Translations under genes and position numbers: made by a program | Part shown: one piece after another, positions 53,601 to 62,056 of the stretch | Position numbering within the stretch: the first letter of the stretch is position 1 | Layout: each line of letters starts with the position of its first letter | Notes under the pieces: generated by a model | The model's input: the letters and a program-made list of their open reading frames with translations, nothing else | Told to the model about the DNA's origin: nothing | Databases searched by the model: none | DNA from: Bacilli bacterium | Lineage (GTDB): Bacteria > Bacillota_I > Bacilli_A > ML615J-28 > CAG-698 | Direction of reading: 5' to 3' | Assembly (NCBI GenBank): GCA_918272565.1 | Contig: CAKJYW010000011.1 | Coordinates: 1 to 63,913 of the forward strand | Length of the DNA stretch: 63,913 nt

Positions 53601-56600
53601 TTAAGATTTAATCCATTAAATGCATCATCACTTACATCACTAACATATTCACCTAATTCAAGTCCAATAAGGTTAGGTAAATTATTAAATGCATAAGCAT
53701 TAATCTTTGTAACATTCTTTGCATCAATCTTATCTGGAACAACTACTTTAGCATCGTCTCCTAGATATTCAACTATTTCAACATTTCCACCATTAACTTT
53801 ATATAAGAAATCATTATAAATAGAGCTTGTTGAATAGATATGACTAGCTACATCATTCCAATTAGTAGTATAGTCACTAAATTTTGCACTAGGTACTAAT
53901 ATTACTAAATTATCTTTTATATTATTAAAGCTATTTGCTTCTTTTGTAGCAGTTTGCTCTAATGAAATATGAGTGATATTTGATCCATCAAATGCATTAT
54001 TCTTAATAGATGTAACATTAGGAAGAGTAAGTCTAACAATATTCTTATTATTCCTAAATGCATATTCACCGATACTTGTAACAGTTAGTCTTACATCAGC
54101 GTTAGCTTTACTAGCAGGATATAATACTAATTTATTTCCTTCATATAAGATGCCATTACTTGATGTATATTTACCATTATTTTTAACAGTGATTGCTTCG
54201 AGTGTAGATATATTACTTAATTCACTAATATCAATATTCTTTAAATGAGAATTAATTGTTAATGTTTTAACCTTATCGTAATTAGTTATTCTTTCTACAC
54301 CAACAACATATTTATCATTCAAATAATCAGGAATCTCAGCGTCAACAACGTTTCTTAAATATAGATTAGTAATAGTTATTTCATTATCATTAACTACATA
54401 TGAAATACTATTAACAAAGTCAAATCTACCATAAACTGTAACATTAGCTAAAATCTCATTATTAAATTGATATCTATTCGTGAATGTGTTATCAGTATAC
54501 CAACCATTTAATTGAATATATTCATTACCATCAAAGTCAGGTCTAGTTACTTTTTCACCATGTTGATACTTATCTGTGTGGTAAACTTTACCATAGTAGT
54601 CAACATATTGAACAGTATATACATTCTTTTCAAACTTGGCAGTGTATACTGTATCAGCGTACATTGGTGCAAGTTCTTTATCCCAACCAGCGAAATGATA
54701 ACCGGTTGTGGCGTGTTCTGAGATTGTTGCTGGAGATGTAGCAACTTCTCCTCTAGTTATATTTTGAACACTGATTGCAGTATCTCCAACCATGAATGTT
54801 GCTTTATATTTATGTAGTTCATATAAAGGACTAGCAGTAAATGAAGATGTAATAGCCTTCAAAGAATGATTCCAGCCAACGAAATCATATCCCTCAATGC
54901 TAGGAGCGTCGATTGGAGCTACATCATATCCACTCATTACTTCAACAACTTTAATAACATTTCCTTCTCTATTAACAAATGTTACAACATATGTTTCAAC
55001 AAAATTAGAATATAAATTTAAGTTAATAGTAACAGGGATTGTTAAATCGTATTTAGTTTCGAATGATTGATCTAAGTACCAACCCTCAAATGCTAATCCA
55101 GGCATTTCAGGAGTAGCTAAATTATTTAATAATTCTCCCTCATATACTTCAAATGTCTTAAACACATTGAAATTACCATCATATAAAGTAACTGTATATT
55201 TAGGTTTAACATTACTATCAACAACCCATTTAGCATATAATTTGACATCTTCTCTAATAACAGTACCAAAATTAAATGATTTAGTTAGATCACTATCAGT
55301 AAACCAACCCGCAAAAATAAATCCTTCTTTTGTTGGATTAGTTGGCTTAGTAGCGTTCTCACCATAATTTACTTTGATATCATCTATTGTTTCTGCTCCA
55401 TTTGATTCAAAAGAAATAGTGCATACGATACCTTCCCACTTAGCATATAGTGTTAAGTTAGAAGTAACTCCTATTGTTTGATCAAAAGGAATAGTTAGGT
55501 TTTGATCTAAATACCAACCACTAAATTTGTAATTTTCTTTTGTTGTTATAACTGTAGCAGGTAAGAATTCATCATGTGTTAACACGATATCATCAAGTAA
55601 TGTTCCACCATTTGTTTCAAACTTAACGGTGTACTTTGCTTCAATCCAATTAGCATATAATGTTAAATTACCTTTTACTAAACTATCAAAATCATACTTT
55701 TGTGTGAATTCTCTGTCTAAATACCAACCTTCTAAGATATATCCATAACGTGTAGGAGCTTTAGGTTCAACAACCTTATTATCATATGAAACAACAAGAT
55801 CGCCTATCTCACTTCCACCATTTTCCTCAAATACGACTGTGCAGTTGCTTGCAATCCAACCAGCATAAAGAGTAAATGAAGATGATACGATATCAATACT
55901 ATATTTAACAGTCAATTCTTTATCTACATACCAACCAGAAAAACTATAACCTTCTTTAATAGGATCAGCTGGTAAAACCATCTCTTCTCCAGTTGTAAAT
56001 ACGCCATCACTAATTCTACTTCCACCGTTTGTTTCAAACTTAATGATATTCTTTACTGGTTCCCATCCGGCATATAAGGTAACGCTATTTATAACTTTTT
56101 GACTAAAGTCAAATAAGGTAGTAAGAGTAATATCAGTATACCATCCAGTGAATTGATAACCGTTTCTTGTTGGATTAGTAGGACGTAAAGCTAGAGAGTT
56201 TTTCTCAATTACTTGACGCTTAACACTACTTCCACCATTAGAATCGAAATTAATCAATACATTTGGATAATTATCTAGCAATGTAATTATTGCTAGAGCT
56301 ATCTTACCTTTATATCTAATGTAAATATAGTGCGTACCACTCTTAGTAAGCTTTTCTAATGCTTGATCAGAAAGCATATCCTTAGTAACACTGATGACTT
56401 CACTTGTTCCATCGTCCATATTAACAATCAAGTTAATATCACTTATATTGAAATCACTAATTGTTACCTCTTTTGGAATAGATTCCTCATCGACAATTAT
56501 TGATTCAACTTTACCTGAATATGTGAAACATCCAGTTAGTAAAACCATAATGCTTACTAATAATATTAGTATTCCACTTCTTGTTAAATTCTTTACTAAT

Positions 56601-56605
56601 TTCAT
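50642..56605 (-). CDS. Giant surface lipoprotein with B-repeats, BspA-like LRRs and Ig-like end
   Basis: 1987 aa. Lipobox LLTGC (Cys26); a short non-repeat part (30-115); nine Listeria-Bacteroides B-repeats (about 115-735; hallmarks NGG, GYxFxGWYxD, LYAxW, the last three diverged); then a long array of BspA-type LRR_5 repeats interrupted by longer unique parts (about 740-1880, e.g. AFSGCTNLTSVSLPNSLRNIS); and a C-terminal BIG2-like domain. A lipid-anchored, elongated adhesin is the likely role; B-repeats and BspA LRRs bind host or matrix proteins in studied cases. Signals for sortase anchoring are absent, consistent with the lipobox. GCGAGG lies upstream of the ATG. Confidence 0.88.
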   Translation of the reverse strand: MKLVKNLTRSGILILLVSIMVLLTGCFTYSGKVESIIVDEESIPKEVTISDFNISDINLIVNMDDGTSEVISVTKDMLSDQALEKLTKSGTHYIYIRYKGKIALAIITLLDNYPNVLINFDSNGGSSVKRQVIEKNSLALRPTNPTRNGYQFTGWYTDITLTTLFDFSQKVINSVTLYAGWEPVKNIIKFETNGGSRISDGVFTTGEEMVLPADPIKEGYSFSGWYVDKELTVKYSIDIVSSSFTLYAGWIASNCTVVFEENGGSEIGDLVVSYDNKVVEPKAPTRYGYILEGWYLDREFTQKYDFDSLVKGNLTLYANWIEAKYTVKFETNGGTLLDDIVLTHDEFLPATVITTKENYKFSGWYLDQNLTIPFDQTIGVTSNLTLYAKWEGIVCTISFESNGAETIDDIKVNYGENATKPTNPTKEGFIFAGWFTDSDLTKSFNFGTVIREDVKLYAKWVVDSNVKPKYTVTLYDGNFNVFKTFEVYEGELLNNLATPEMPGLAFEGWYLDQSFETKYDLTIPVTINLNLYSNFVETYVVTFVNREGNVIKVVEVMSGYDVAPIDAPSIEGYDFVGWNHSLKAITSSFTASPLYELHKYKATFMVGDTAISVQNITRGEVATSPATISEHATTGYHFAGWDKELAPMYADTVYTAKFEKNVYTVQYVDYYGKVYHTDKYQHGEKVTRPDFDGNEYIQLNGWYTDNTFTNRYQFNNEILANVTVYGRFDFVNSISYVVNDNEITITNLYLRNVVDAEIPDYLNDKYVVGVERITNYDKVKTLTINSHLKNIDISELSNISTLEAITVKNNGKYTSSNGILYEGNKLVLYPASKANADVRLTVTSIGEYAFRNNKNIVRLTLPNVTSIKNNAFDGSNITHISLEQTATKEANSFNNIKDNLVILVPSAKFSDYTTNWNDVASHIYSTSSIYNDFLYKVNGGNVEIVEYLGDDAKVVVPDKIDAKNVTKINAYAFNNLPNLIGLELGEYVSDVSDDAFNGLNLKYLIIKSGVVLSDSYKASLKTMLKDTNVYIKDSEIGNYDFTNKYLLSAIDGDFAYVTIGGKYGIIEYFGNNTEIVIPEVHNLQDVEFLKKGFSTSNIDIITINSMIDIEDGAIGEATLVFVSDELVDTYKAKYKTLAIYPKTMIISTNANYVYGTYDDEVTIIRINATDSNIVIPDTLGGHVVTTIGKYALINNSKVRKITINNTIEFIDLYALRSASSENVLEIVFTKLVAPNVGGEICYLTDKIYKESEVLREYGARFPSHTVSVYNAEVFETSEYRYSINGKFATILKYLGNDSEVTIPETINGYSVIRVASFAFSTKKVTKITVLSNIIHLEYLAFGGALDLAEVVIDSPNVIELESLATNTPAVIRVSDDLVHRYKLNENWKNEEVIGLSTNLVTYKDIIYYIDEDGKAVIVRMDETYSKITLDSVLGGCDVARLAPYALYYSDVKTLTLSQTIEVIGYNALPKDLSTLIIRNMAAPSLEKQDGAFIINISDEYKSTANKDYYNDFVVLGLYEENGVSGDFEYQVLDGECIITKYNGNSNNVVIPSLISTYTVKKIGLEAFKGNLTLTEVTIPSSVKYVLDSAFYGCTNLQTINFGGGLIYIGLDAFTNTKFMNNNTNKLVVIDKVLYKYQSKYDGTGQIVIDSTISSISPRAFYGGTTLTSVVIPNSINDVGYEAFSGCTNLTSVSLPNSLRNISDGMFSNCTRLKEVTFGNKLERIGANAFSGCTYLERIDISNQTIFEEILDGAFSGCSSLISITLPASIRYLSPNAFLMCSNLEEVVLSNDLYYVSGGLLYNKDKTVLYGDLLKSRERVISVLDSTTRISEDAFNGSKATKVIINSNVTIGKNAFTNNDKLTSIVFMTNKLNKFALEAIQTDATIYILNSLLEEARGDEVYKTKRVRGVISFNYDSYTIKVGSAFTALPTVAIDLEGGSVTYRTMDENVLALVNGEFVGINVGTVKLIAYLNIGEVQTAEVTINVVK

Positions 56606-56692
56606 AATACGTTACCTCGCATACTATCTCATAATATATTCTATCACAATAATAACAAAAATAAAAATTGTTTTTCTAAAAGGAATTAAAAA

Positions 56693-56715
56693 AGACACCA
56701 TAAAATATGGTGTCT
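56693..56715 (-). terminator. Terminator of the esterase gene
   Basis: AGACACCATA (56693-56702) pairs with TATGGTGTCT (56706-56715), followed on the minus strand by TTTTTT. Confidence 0.9.
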
Positions 56716-56727
56716 AAGCGCTTTTTT

Positions 56728-57567
56728 CTAGTTTTCTTTTAACCAAAAATATAGAGCACTATCTAAATATTTATTCCAACTACTCTCGTGATGAATCAGT
56801 TTGTTATCATGAATTAATGCTACATGACTGCTATCAAATCCTTTTAAAACCAGATATTTATATGTTAAAAAAGTCATCTTTTTAAATCTTCTTTCAAATC
56901 CCTTTCCCCCAACAAAGAAAAAGAATTTTGAATCTTTCTTATTATCCAGTTCAAAGCTATCAAGTAAACTAACCCATGTTTTCTTTTTATAAAGAAAGAA
57001 GGCAGGAGAAAATACTAAACTAAATGAAAATACATCACTACAAATTGCACCACCATAAAAAGACATATTTCCGCCCATTGATGAACCAGCTATAGCAGTA
57101 TTCGTTTTATCTAGTAATGTGTAAAATGTTTCATCAATTTCTTTTTTTAAAACTCTAGCAATAAAGTCGACAAATATATCTCCTTTAGGCTCTTTTATTC
57201 CTATAATTCTATCTGGAATAAACGGAGGATTTAATTCGTTTTCTCTTTTATCACTATCTTTTGGTGAATCAATTCCCACCGCAATAAAACTAAGATGTGC
57301 TTCTTTATATAATTTATTCCAAACTCTATCTAATTTCCACTCGCCAAAAGCAGTTAACTTTTCATTAACTAGATTTTGTCCATCGGAAAAATAGATTACA
57401 GGAAATCTCTTAGTATTATCATTAAAATCATAATCACCAGGTAGCCACACTCTTACCATTCTTTTATCATCACTAAATGGAACCTCAAACATCGCTTTAT
57501 AGTAGTAGCCATATTCCATAGTAGTTTCACTTGTATCAAGTTCAAAACGACCTATTTTTTCTATCAT
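56728..57567 (-). CDS. Alpha/beta hydrolase, esterase D/enterochelin-esterase-like
   Basis: 279 aa from the ATG at 57567 (AGGTGAGG upstream); a GTG three codons earlier is less likely. Putative-esterase family layout: VWLPGDYD...FPVIYFSDGQNL, nucleophile GSSMGGNMSFY (Ser near 165), and a late His in HHESSWNKYL. No signal peptide. Substrate unknown; family members hydrolyse S-formylglutathione, siderophore esters or acyl sugars. Alone, between terminators of dnaI and itself. Confidence 0.78.
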   Translation of the reverse strand: MIEKIGRFELDTSETTMEYGYYYKAMFEVPFSDDKRMVRVWLPGDYDFNDNTKRFPVIYFSDGQNLVNEKLTAFGEWKLDRVWNKLYKEAHLSFIAVGIDSPKDSDKRENELNPPFIPDRIIGIKEPKGDIFVDFIARVLKKEIDETFYTLLDKTNTAIAGSSMGGNMSFYGGAICSDVFSFSLVFSPAFFLYKKKTWVSLLDSFELDNKKDSKFFFFVGGKGFERRFKKMTFLTYKYLVLKGFDSSHVALIHDNKLIHHESSWNKYLDSALYFWLKEN

Positions 57568-57581
57568 ATTCCTCACCTAAA

Positions 57582-57604
57582 ATAAGTCGGTATTACCGAC
57601 TTAT
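57582..57604 (-). terminator. Terminator of the polA-dnaI operon
   Basis: ATAAGTCGGT (57582-57591) pairs perfectly with ACCGACTTAT (57595-57604); TTTTA follows on the minus strand. It overlaps the dnaI stop codon. Confidence 0.8.
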
Positions 57605-58428
57605 ATTTCATTTCTATAATCTTTATCCTTTAATTCTACAATTTGCATCAATGATCTAATTCTTTCAACAATCCTACCAGCTTTTAATTTATCTTGTTCA
57701 TTTGTAGTTTCTGCAAAATGACCAATTAAAGCATCTACTGAATAGTTGCTTGTAGCGAAAGTTGGAAGATAGTTATTCATACGATACTGTAGAATAGGAC
57801 CTAAAATCTCATCACGAACAAAGCTTGTGTTGTTCTCTCCACCTAAATCATCAAGCATTAAGATATCTACTTTCTTAAGTTCCACAAGCAACGCTTCTAA
57901 ATCATTAGTTCCAATAGAACTCTTTAAGCGTCTAACTAAATCAGGATAATATGCATATATAACTTTCTTGCCACATTTAATTAATTCTTTCGCAAAGTTA
58001 TATAAAATTACTGATTTACCTTGGCCATATCCTCCGTAGATATATACACCTTTAGTAACTTTGCCTTTTTCAATTGAATTTTTAACAGTTGTTAATGCTT
58101 TAAAAACATCAATTCTAGAATCATTAATAAATACATCACTAGGGATGTTTTCATCAAAATATGTTACTAATTTCCCTTTTGCTTCATATATACAACTAAC
58201 AAACTTAGCTTTAACTTGTCCATTGTCATATTCTAAAATGCACCTAGCAAATTCTGTTTCGTTATTACACAAACCATTCTTTAAACATCTAGCACATTCC
58301 TTATCAACATTATCTTTTAAAGCAAATTCAGGATAGTTATTTAATATATCTTCACTATTTAATTTATTATCTGAAACAAACTTTTTAATCTCTTTATTCT
58401 TAAGTAAATCATCAACTAGTTTTTGCAT
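57601..58428 (-). CDS. dnaI: Primosomal protein DnaI, helicase loader
   Basis: 275 aa. N-terminal DnaI domain with Cys residues (ECARCLKNGLCNNETEFARC) that bind zinc, then an AAA+ domain: Walker A GGYGQGKS, Walker B ILMLDDLGGE, sensor ATSNYS. It loads the replicative helicase at origins with DnaB/DnaD. One-base overlap with dnaB (TAATG). Confidence 0.93.
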   Translation of the reverse strand: MQKLVDDLLKNKEIKKFVSDNKLNSEDILNNYPEFALKDNVDKECARCLKNGLCNNETEFARCILEYDNGQVKAKFVSCIYEAKGKLVTYFDENIPSDVFINDSRIDVFKALTTVKNSIEKGKVTKGVYIYGGYGQGKSVILYNFAKELIKCGKKVIYAYYPDLVRRLKSSIGTNDLEALLVELKKVDILMLDDLGGENNTSFVRDEILGPILQYRMNNYLPTFATSNYSVDALIGHFAETTNEQDKLKAGRIVERIRSLMQIVELKDKDYRNEI

Positions 58429-59696
58429 TATTTACTCTCACTTCCCGAAAACAAGTTCTTTGCAAGTTCATTCACATCAACATTCTCATTATCTTCTTTT
58501 TTCTTTGATGCTTCTTTTAACTTGTCTTCGTAATCTCTGTACCAATCAGGAACATCTTTAATAGTCTTTGCTCCTACTTTCTTTACTTTTCCTTCTTTAT
58601 CGTTCTTTAATTTAGCATTAACTAAATTTAAAGCATCTAAAGTAGTATTAACTTTTGCTCTTTTCCAAGTGTTAGCAATCTTTTCAAAATAATTATAAGA
58701 TGGAAGCTCACCATTTTTCTCATTAGATACTAACAAAATCATGAAATTAATAACACCTTGACTAAAACCAGTGTTTTTCATCAAATCATCAAGCATCTTA
58801 AGCTCTGCTAGTGCTGGTTTAATTCCACTTAATGTGTATAATAATTCTTCACTGCTAGTGTTTTCACACAAATCGATTAATTTAGTAGTATCAGTATCGA
58901 TATTTTCATATGTAAATGGATCAGCTTCTTTAGTCTTAAAGCCGATAACTTCTTTAGTTTTTTGTGCATAAATACTTCTAGCATGATTCAAAATATCTTT
59001 AGGATTTAGATCCTTATTAATCCTAATTGCCATCATCACCGCATCATACATCTCATCTTCATTTAGATTGTAATGATAACTAATTCTAAGTATTTCGTCT
59101 TTAAGTTCTTTGATTTCTAAAGCATCACTACTAATCACACTATTATCAAACTTAAGTTTGAAATATAAATAATCAAACTTTTCATTCTTAACTTGAATAC
59201 TATTAGATAATCTCTTAAAGAATGGAGAAATTACATTCTTAATATTAGCATTAGTTCTTTCGTATACTTCATCAAATCCGTGAGTTTTGTTTTTATATCC
59301 TTCTAAATTGATATTATTAACTAATTTATTAAATTCAGTTAGTCCAATCTTTCCTTTTAAAAACTCTACTAAGATATGATTAGACATAAATTCATTATAT
59401 GAAAGAGGTTGGTTTAAGATAAATAAATATTCATCTTTCTTTTGCCAAACTTCAACTAAACCAATTCCTTCTAACTTTTTAATAGTTTCAGTTAGAAATG
59501 AACTATTACCAATATTAAGATGATCCATTAATTTAGTAAATAAGTAATGTTCTTCATCAAGGCTTGTTAAAAGATAGTACATGCTATATGCATCTACCCC
59601 AATTAGTGGCATATAAAGGTTAGTTAGTGAGTAGTTATCAACACCACCTTTATATTTCTTTATTACTTTAAATGTATCATATCCACTAAATGCCAT
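58428..59696 (-). CDS. dnaB: Replication initiation protein DnaB (Bacillus type, DnaD-like domains)
   Basis: 422 aa. N-terminal winged-helix part (YSLTNLYMPLIGVDAYSMYYLL), a DnaD-like C-terminal domain at about 290-390 (LKMLDDLMKNTGFSQGVINFMILLV...YFEKIANTWKRAKVNT) and a charged tail. In Bacillota this protein, not to be confused with the DnaB helicase of E. coli, acts in primosome assembly and membrane attachment of the origin. Position before dnaI confirms the assignment. Confidence 0.9.
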   Translation of the reverse strand: MAFSGYDTFKVIKKYKGGVDNYSLTNLYMPLIGVDAYSMYYLLTSLDEEHYLFTKLMDHLNIGNSSFLTETIKKLEGIGLVEVWQKKDEYLFILNQPLSYNEFMSNHILVEFLKGKIGLTEFNKLVNNINLEGYKNKTHGFDEVYERTNANIKNVISPFFKRLSNSIQVKNEKFDYLYFKLKFDNSVISSDALEIKELKDEILRISYHYNLNEDEMYDAVMMAIRINKDLNPKDILNHARSIYAQKTKEVIGFKTKEADPFTYENIDTDTTKLIDLCENTSSEELLYTLSGIKPALAELKMLDDLMKNTGFSQGVINFMILLVSNEKNGELPSYNYFEKIANTWKRAKVNTTLDALNLVNAKLKNDKEGKVKKVGAKTIKDVPDWYRDYEDKLKEASKKKEDNENVDVNELAKNLFSGSESK

Positions 59697-59716
59697 GATA
59701 AACTCCTTATTATTTT

Positions 59717-60085
59717 TTATTTATTATACAAACTAAGTCCTTTAAAGCTAAGCTTACTATCTAAATATTTATACAACTCGATTATTACTTTCTTACCCTT
59801 TCCGTTTGGAATAAGCTTATAAGTAGTAATTTTAAAATCAACAGCAGTCTCTGTTGGTCTTACCCCAACAATTGTGATTGTGGCAGAATAGTTAACAGTT
59901 TCATAGTAAATCTCTAAGAAATTAGGAATCTCAGCCTTAATCTCACCTTTTTGTTCTTTAATCATCGCTTTACAAACATCAATTACATCATCTAATCTAT
60001 TGCGATAGTAATGTGTTTGAAGTTCTAAAACCGCACTATTTTCTTCAGTTTCATAATTGTTATTAAATAAATCTTTAAATCCCAT
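59717..60085 (-). CDS. Conserved-position hypothetical protein between coaE and dnaB
   Basis: 122 aa, alpha/beta composition, no motif I recognise. It directly abuts coaE and is followed by dnaB after 20 nt. In Bacillus-type operons nrdR occupies this place, but there are no NrdR zinc-finger cysteines here, so it is not NrdR. The beta-rich second half (NYSATITIVGVRPTETAVDF) is protein-like. Confidence 0.65.
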   Translation of the reverse strand: MGFKDLFNNNYETEENSAVLELQTHYYRNRLDDVIDVCKAMIKEQKGEIKAEIPNFLEIYYETVNYSATITIVGVRPTETAVDFKITTYKLIPNGKGKKVIIELYKYLDSKLSFKGLSLYNK

Positions 60086-60670
60086 TTATTTCACCATTTT
60101 CTTTATATTTTCTAAAACATTATCTATAGCTTTATATGTTTCATTAATAGAATTACTATTATCAATTACATAATCGCTTTTTTCTATCTTTTCTTTTAGA
60201 GACATTTGATTATTAATCTTAACTTTAGCGTACTCAAGACTTATATTATCTCTTTTAGATAGCCTCAACGCTTGAGTTACTTCATTAGTAACAACGCTAA
60301 TTACTAAATCAACCCTATTTTCATACCCCACTTCAAATAAAAGTGGCATATCAATAAATGTTAGATTACTACTATTCTTCTTTTTCTCTTCTTCGATACG
60401 ACTAAAAACATAAGGATGAACGATATCTTCTAATATCTTCTTGGCTTTGTGATCGCTAAATACAATTTTACCTATTTTTTTTCTATCGATTTCTTTATTC
60501 TCATCTAGGCAATCAAAAATAGACACTATTTGTTTATATGTATCTTTTCCTTTTGTTAAAGCTTCATGAGCTAAACTGTCACTATCTATAACAAAATAGC
60601 CTTTATTTTTGATATAATCCGTTACCAAGCTCTTGCCTGTAGCGATGCCTCCAGTAATCCCCACAATCAT
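60086..60670 (-). CDS. coaE: Dephospho-CoA kinase
   Basis: 194 aa. P-loop GITGGIATGKS at the N-terminus, DSDSLAHEAL, IVHPYVF and PLLFEVGYE are the CoaE core. Catalyses the last step of coenzyme A synthesis. In the mutM-coaE-dnaB order usual for Bacillota. Confidence 0.95.
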   Translation of the reverse strand: MIVGITGGIATGKSLVTDYIKNKGYFVIDSDSLAHEALTKGKDTYKQIVSIFDCLDENKEIDRKKIGKIVFSDHKAKKILEDIVHPYVFSRIEEEKKKNSSNLTFIDMPLLFEVGYENRVDLVISVVTNEVTQALRLSKRDNISLEYAKVKINNQMSLKEKIEKSDYVIDNSNSINETYKAIDNVLENIKKMVK

Positions 60671-60708
60671 AGTTGTATCTCCAATTTTATTATTTTATAA
60701 ATCAATTG

Positions 60709-61539
60709 TCAAGACTTAAATTTTTGACAATTAGGGCAATAATATGTGCCTCTTCCACCCACTCTAATTTTTTCTATTTTTCCTAAACATTTTGGACATG
60801 TTTCTTTAGTATGAACAAGCAATTCATTTTGAAATAAACCACTTGCATGATTACTACTAACAAAGCTTCTAATAGTAGTTCCACCTAACTTAATAGCTTT
60901 GTTTAAAACTTCAATTGAAGCCTTTATTATGTTATTAAAATCATCTATAGTTAACTTTTTAATATCTTCTTCTGGATGAAGACGCGCCATAAAGAGCACT
61001 TCATCAACATAAATGTTCCCTAACCCACAAATAACACTTTGATCTAATAGAACTCTTTTAATTGGACCTTTCATCTTCTTAGTTTTATTGATTAGATACG
61101 CAGCATCTAATTCTTTATCAAAAGGCTCTAATCCTAATTTATTTAGTGGATCTAGTTTTCTTACCTCACTAACATCGGTTGTATCAAATAAATACATTAC
61201 ACCAAATTTTCTAGTATCATCGTATCTTAGAGTTTCTCCATTTTCTAAATTAAAGATGACATGCTCATGTTTAGCTTTCTCTTCTTTACCTTTTAGAAAA
61301 TATTTCCCTTCCATTCTAAGATGAGAAACGATGATATGTTTTTCTAATATGATAATTAAATATTTACCATATCTATCTATATCAACAAATCTTTCACCTT
61401 TTAAGCTTTCTTTAAAATAATCGGTACTAACATTTTGAATAATACGCTCGTAGTAGATATCTACACTTTCAATTCTTTTATTTAATATTAGTTCTTTTAA
61501 AGTATTCTTAACGGTTTCTACTTCTGGTAATTCTGGCAT
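60709..61539 (-). CDS. mutM: Formamidopyrimidine-DNA glycosylase
   Basis: 276 aa, standard length. Catalytic N-terminus Met-Pro-Glu-Leu-Pro-Glu, Lys in DRYGKYLII, the H2TH helix region (SVICGLGNIYVDEVLFMARLHP), and the C-terminal zinc finger CPKCLGKIEKIRVGGRGTYYCPNCQ. Removes oxidised purines and nicks the abasic site. Between the nitroreductase and coaE genes. Confidence 0.95.
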   Translation of the reverse strand: MPELPEVETVKNTLKELILNKRIESVDIYYERIIQNVSTDYFKESLKGERFVDIDRYGKYLIIILEKHIIVSHLRMEGKYFLKGKEEKAKHEHVIFNLENGETLRYDDTRKFGVMYLFDTTDVSEVRKLDPLNKLGLEPFDKELDAAYLINKTKKMKGPIKRVLLDQSVICGLGNIYVDEVLFMARLHPEEDIKKLTIDDFNNIIKASIEVLNKAIKLGGTTIRSFVSSNHASGLFQNELLVHTKETCPKCLGKIEKIRVGGRGTYYCPNCQKFKS

Positions 61540-61544
61540 AATCT

Positions 61545-62054
61545 TTACTCAAATTTTTCAAAAAACACTTTCTTTGTATCATATCTATCAACAAATTTTA
61601 AAGCATCACTCTTTAGAGGGTAACCAAAAGTTACGATAGCAAATGGATATAAATTATCAGGAATATTAAATAAGATCTTAGCATCATTCATTCTGTCTTC
61701 TCTAGGATATACTCCGCACCAACAAGATCCAATTCCAAGCTCAGTTGCTTTAAGTAAGCTATTTTCTACACTCGCACTAGCATCTTGAGGAGCCATCATA
61801 GGCGCTATTAAGTCAACTTTTGTTACTAAATAAAGGATAACAAAACTAGCATCTTTACTAAAGCGCATACTTTTAAATGTTTCACTAATCTTATTTAGCA
61901 TTTCCTTATCTTCAATTACTAAAAACCTTGTAGGTTGTTGGTTACAAGCACTTGGAGCTTGCATTGCGGCTTTTAGTATTAGCTCGATTTTTTCTTTTTC
62001 AACTGTCTTTTTAGCGTATTCTCTTACACTACGCCTTTTATTAATAATTTCCAT
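61545..62054 (-). CDS. Nitroreductase-family FMN enzyme
   Basis: 169 aa from the ATG at 62054; a TTG that would add seven residues lies inside polA and is less likely. FMN-binding Arg/Ser of RRSVREY, QAPSACNQQP(T), and GIGSCWCGVYP fit the nitroreductase family that reduces quinones or nitro groups with NAD(P)H. An insertion into the polA-mutM operon; it overlaps neither neighbour. Confidence 0.83.
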   Translation of the reverse strand: MEIINKRRSVREYAKKTVEKEKIELILKAAMQAPSACNQQPTRFLVIEDKEMLNKISETFKSMRFSKDASFVILYLVTKVDLIAPMMAPQDASASVENSLLKATELGIGSCWCGVYPREDRMNDAKILFNIPDNLYPFAIVTFGYPLKSDALKFVDRYDTKKVFFEKFE

Positions 62055-62056
62055 TG

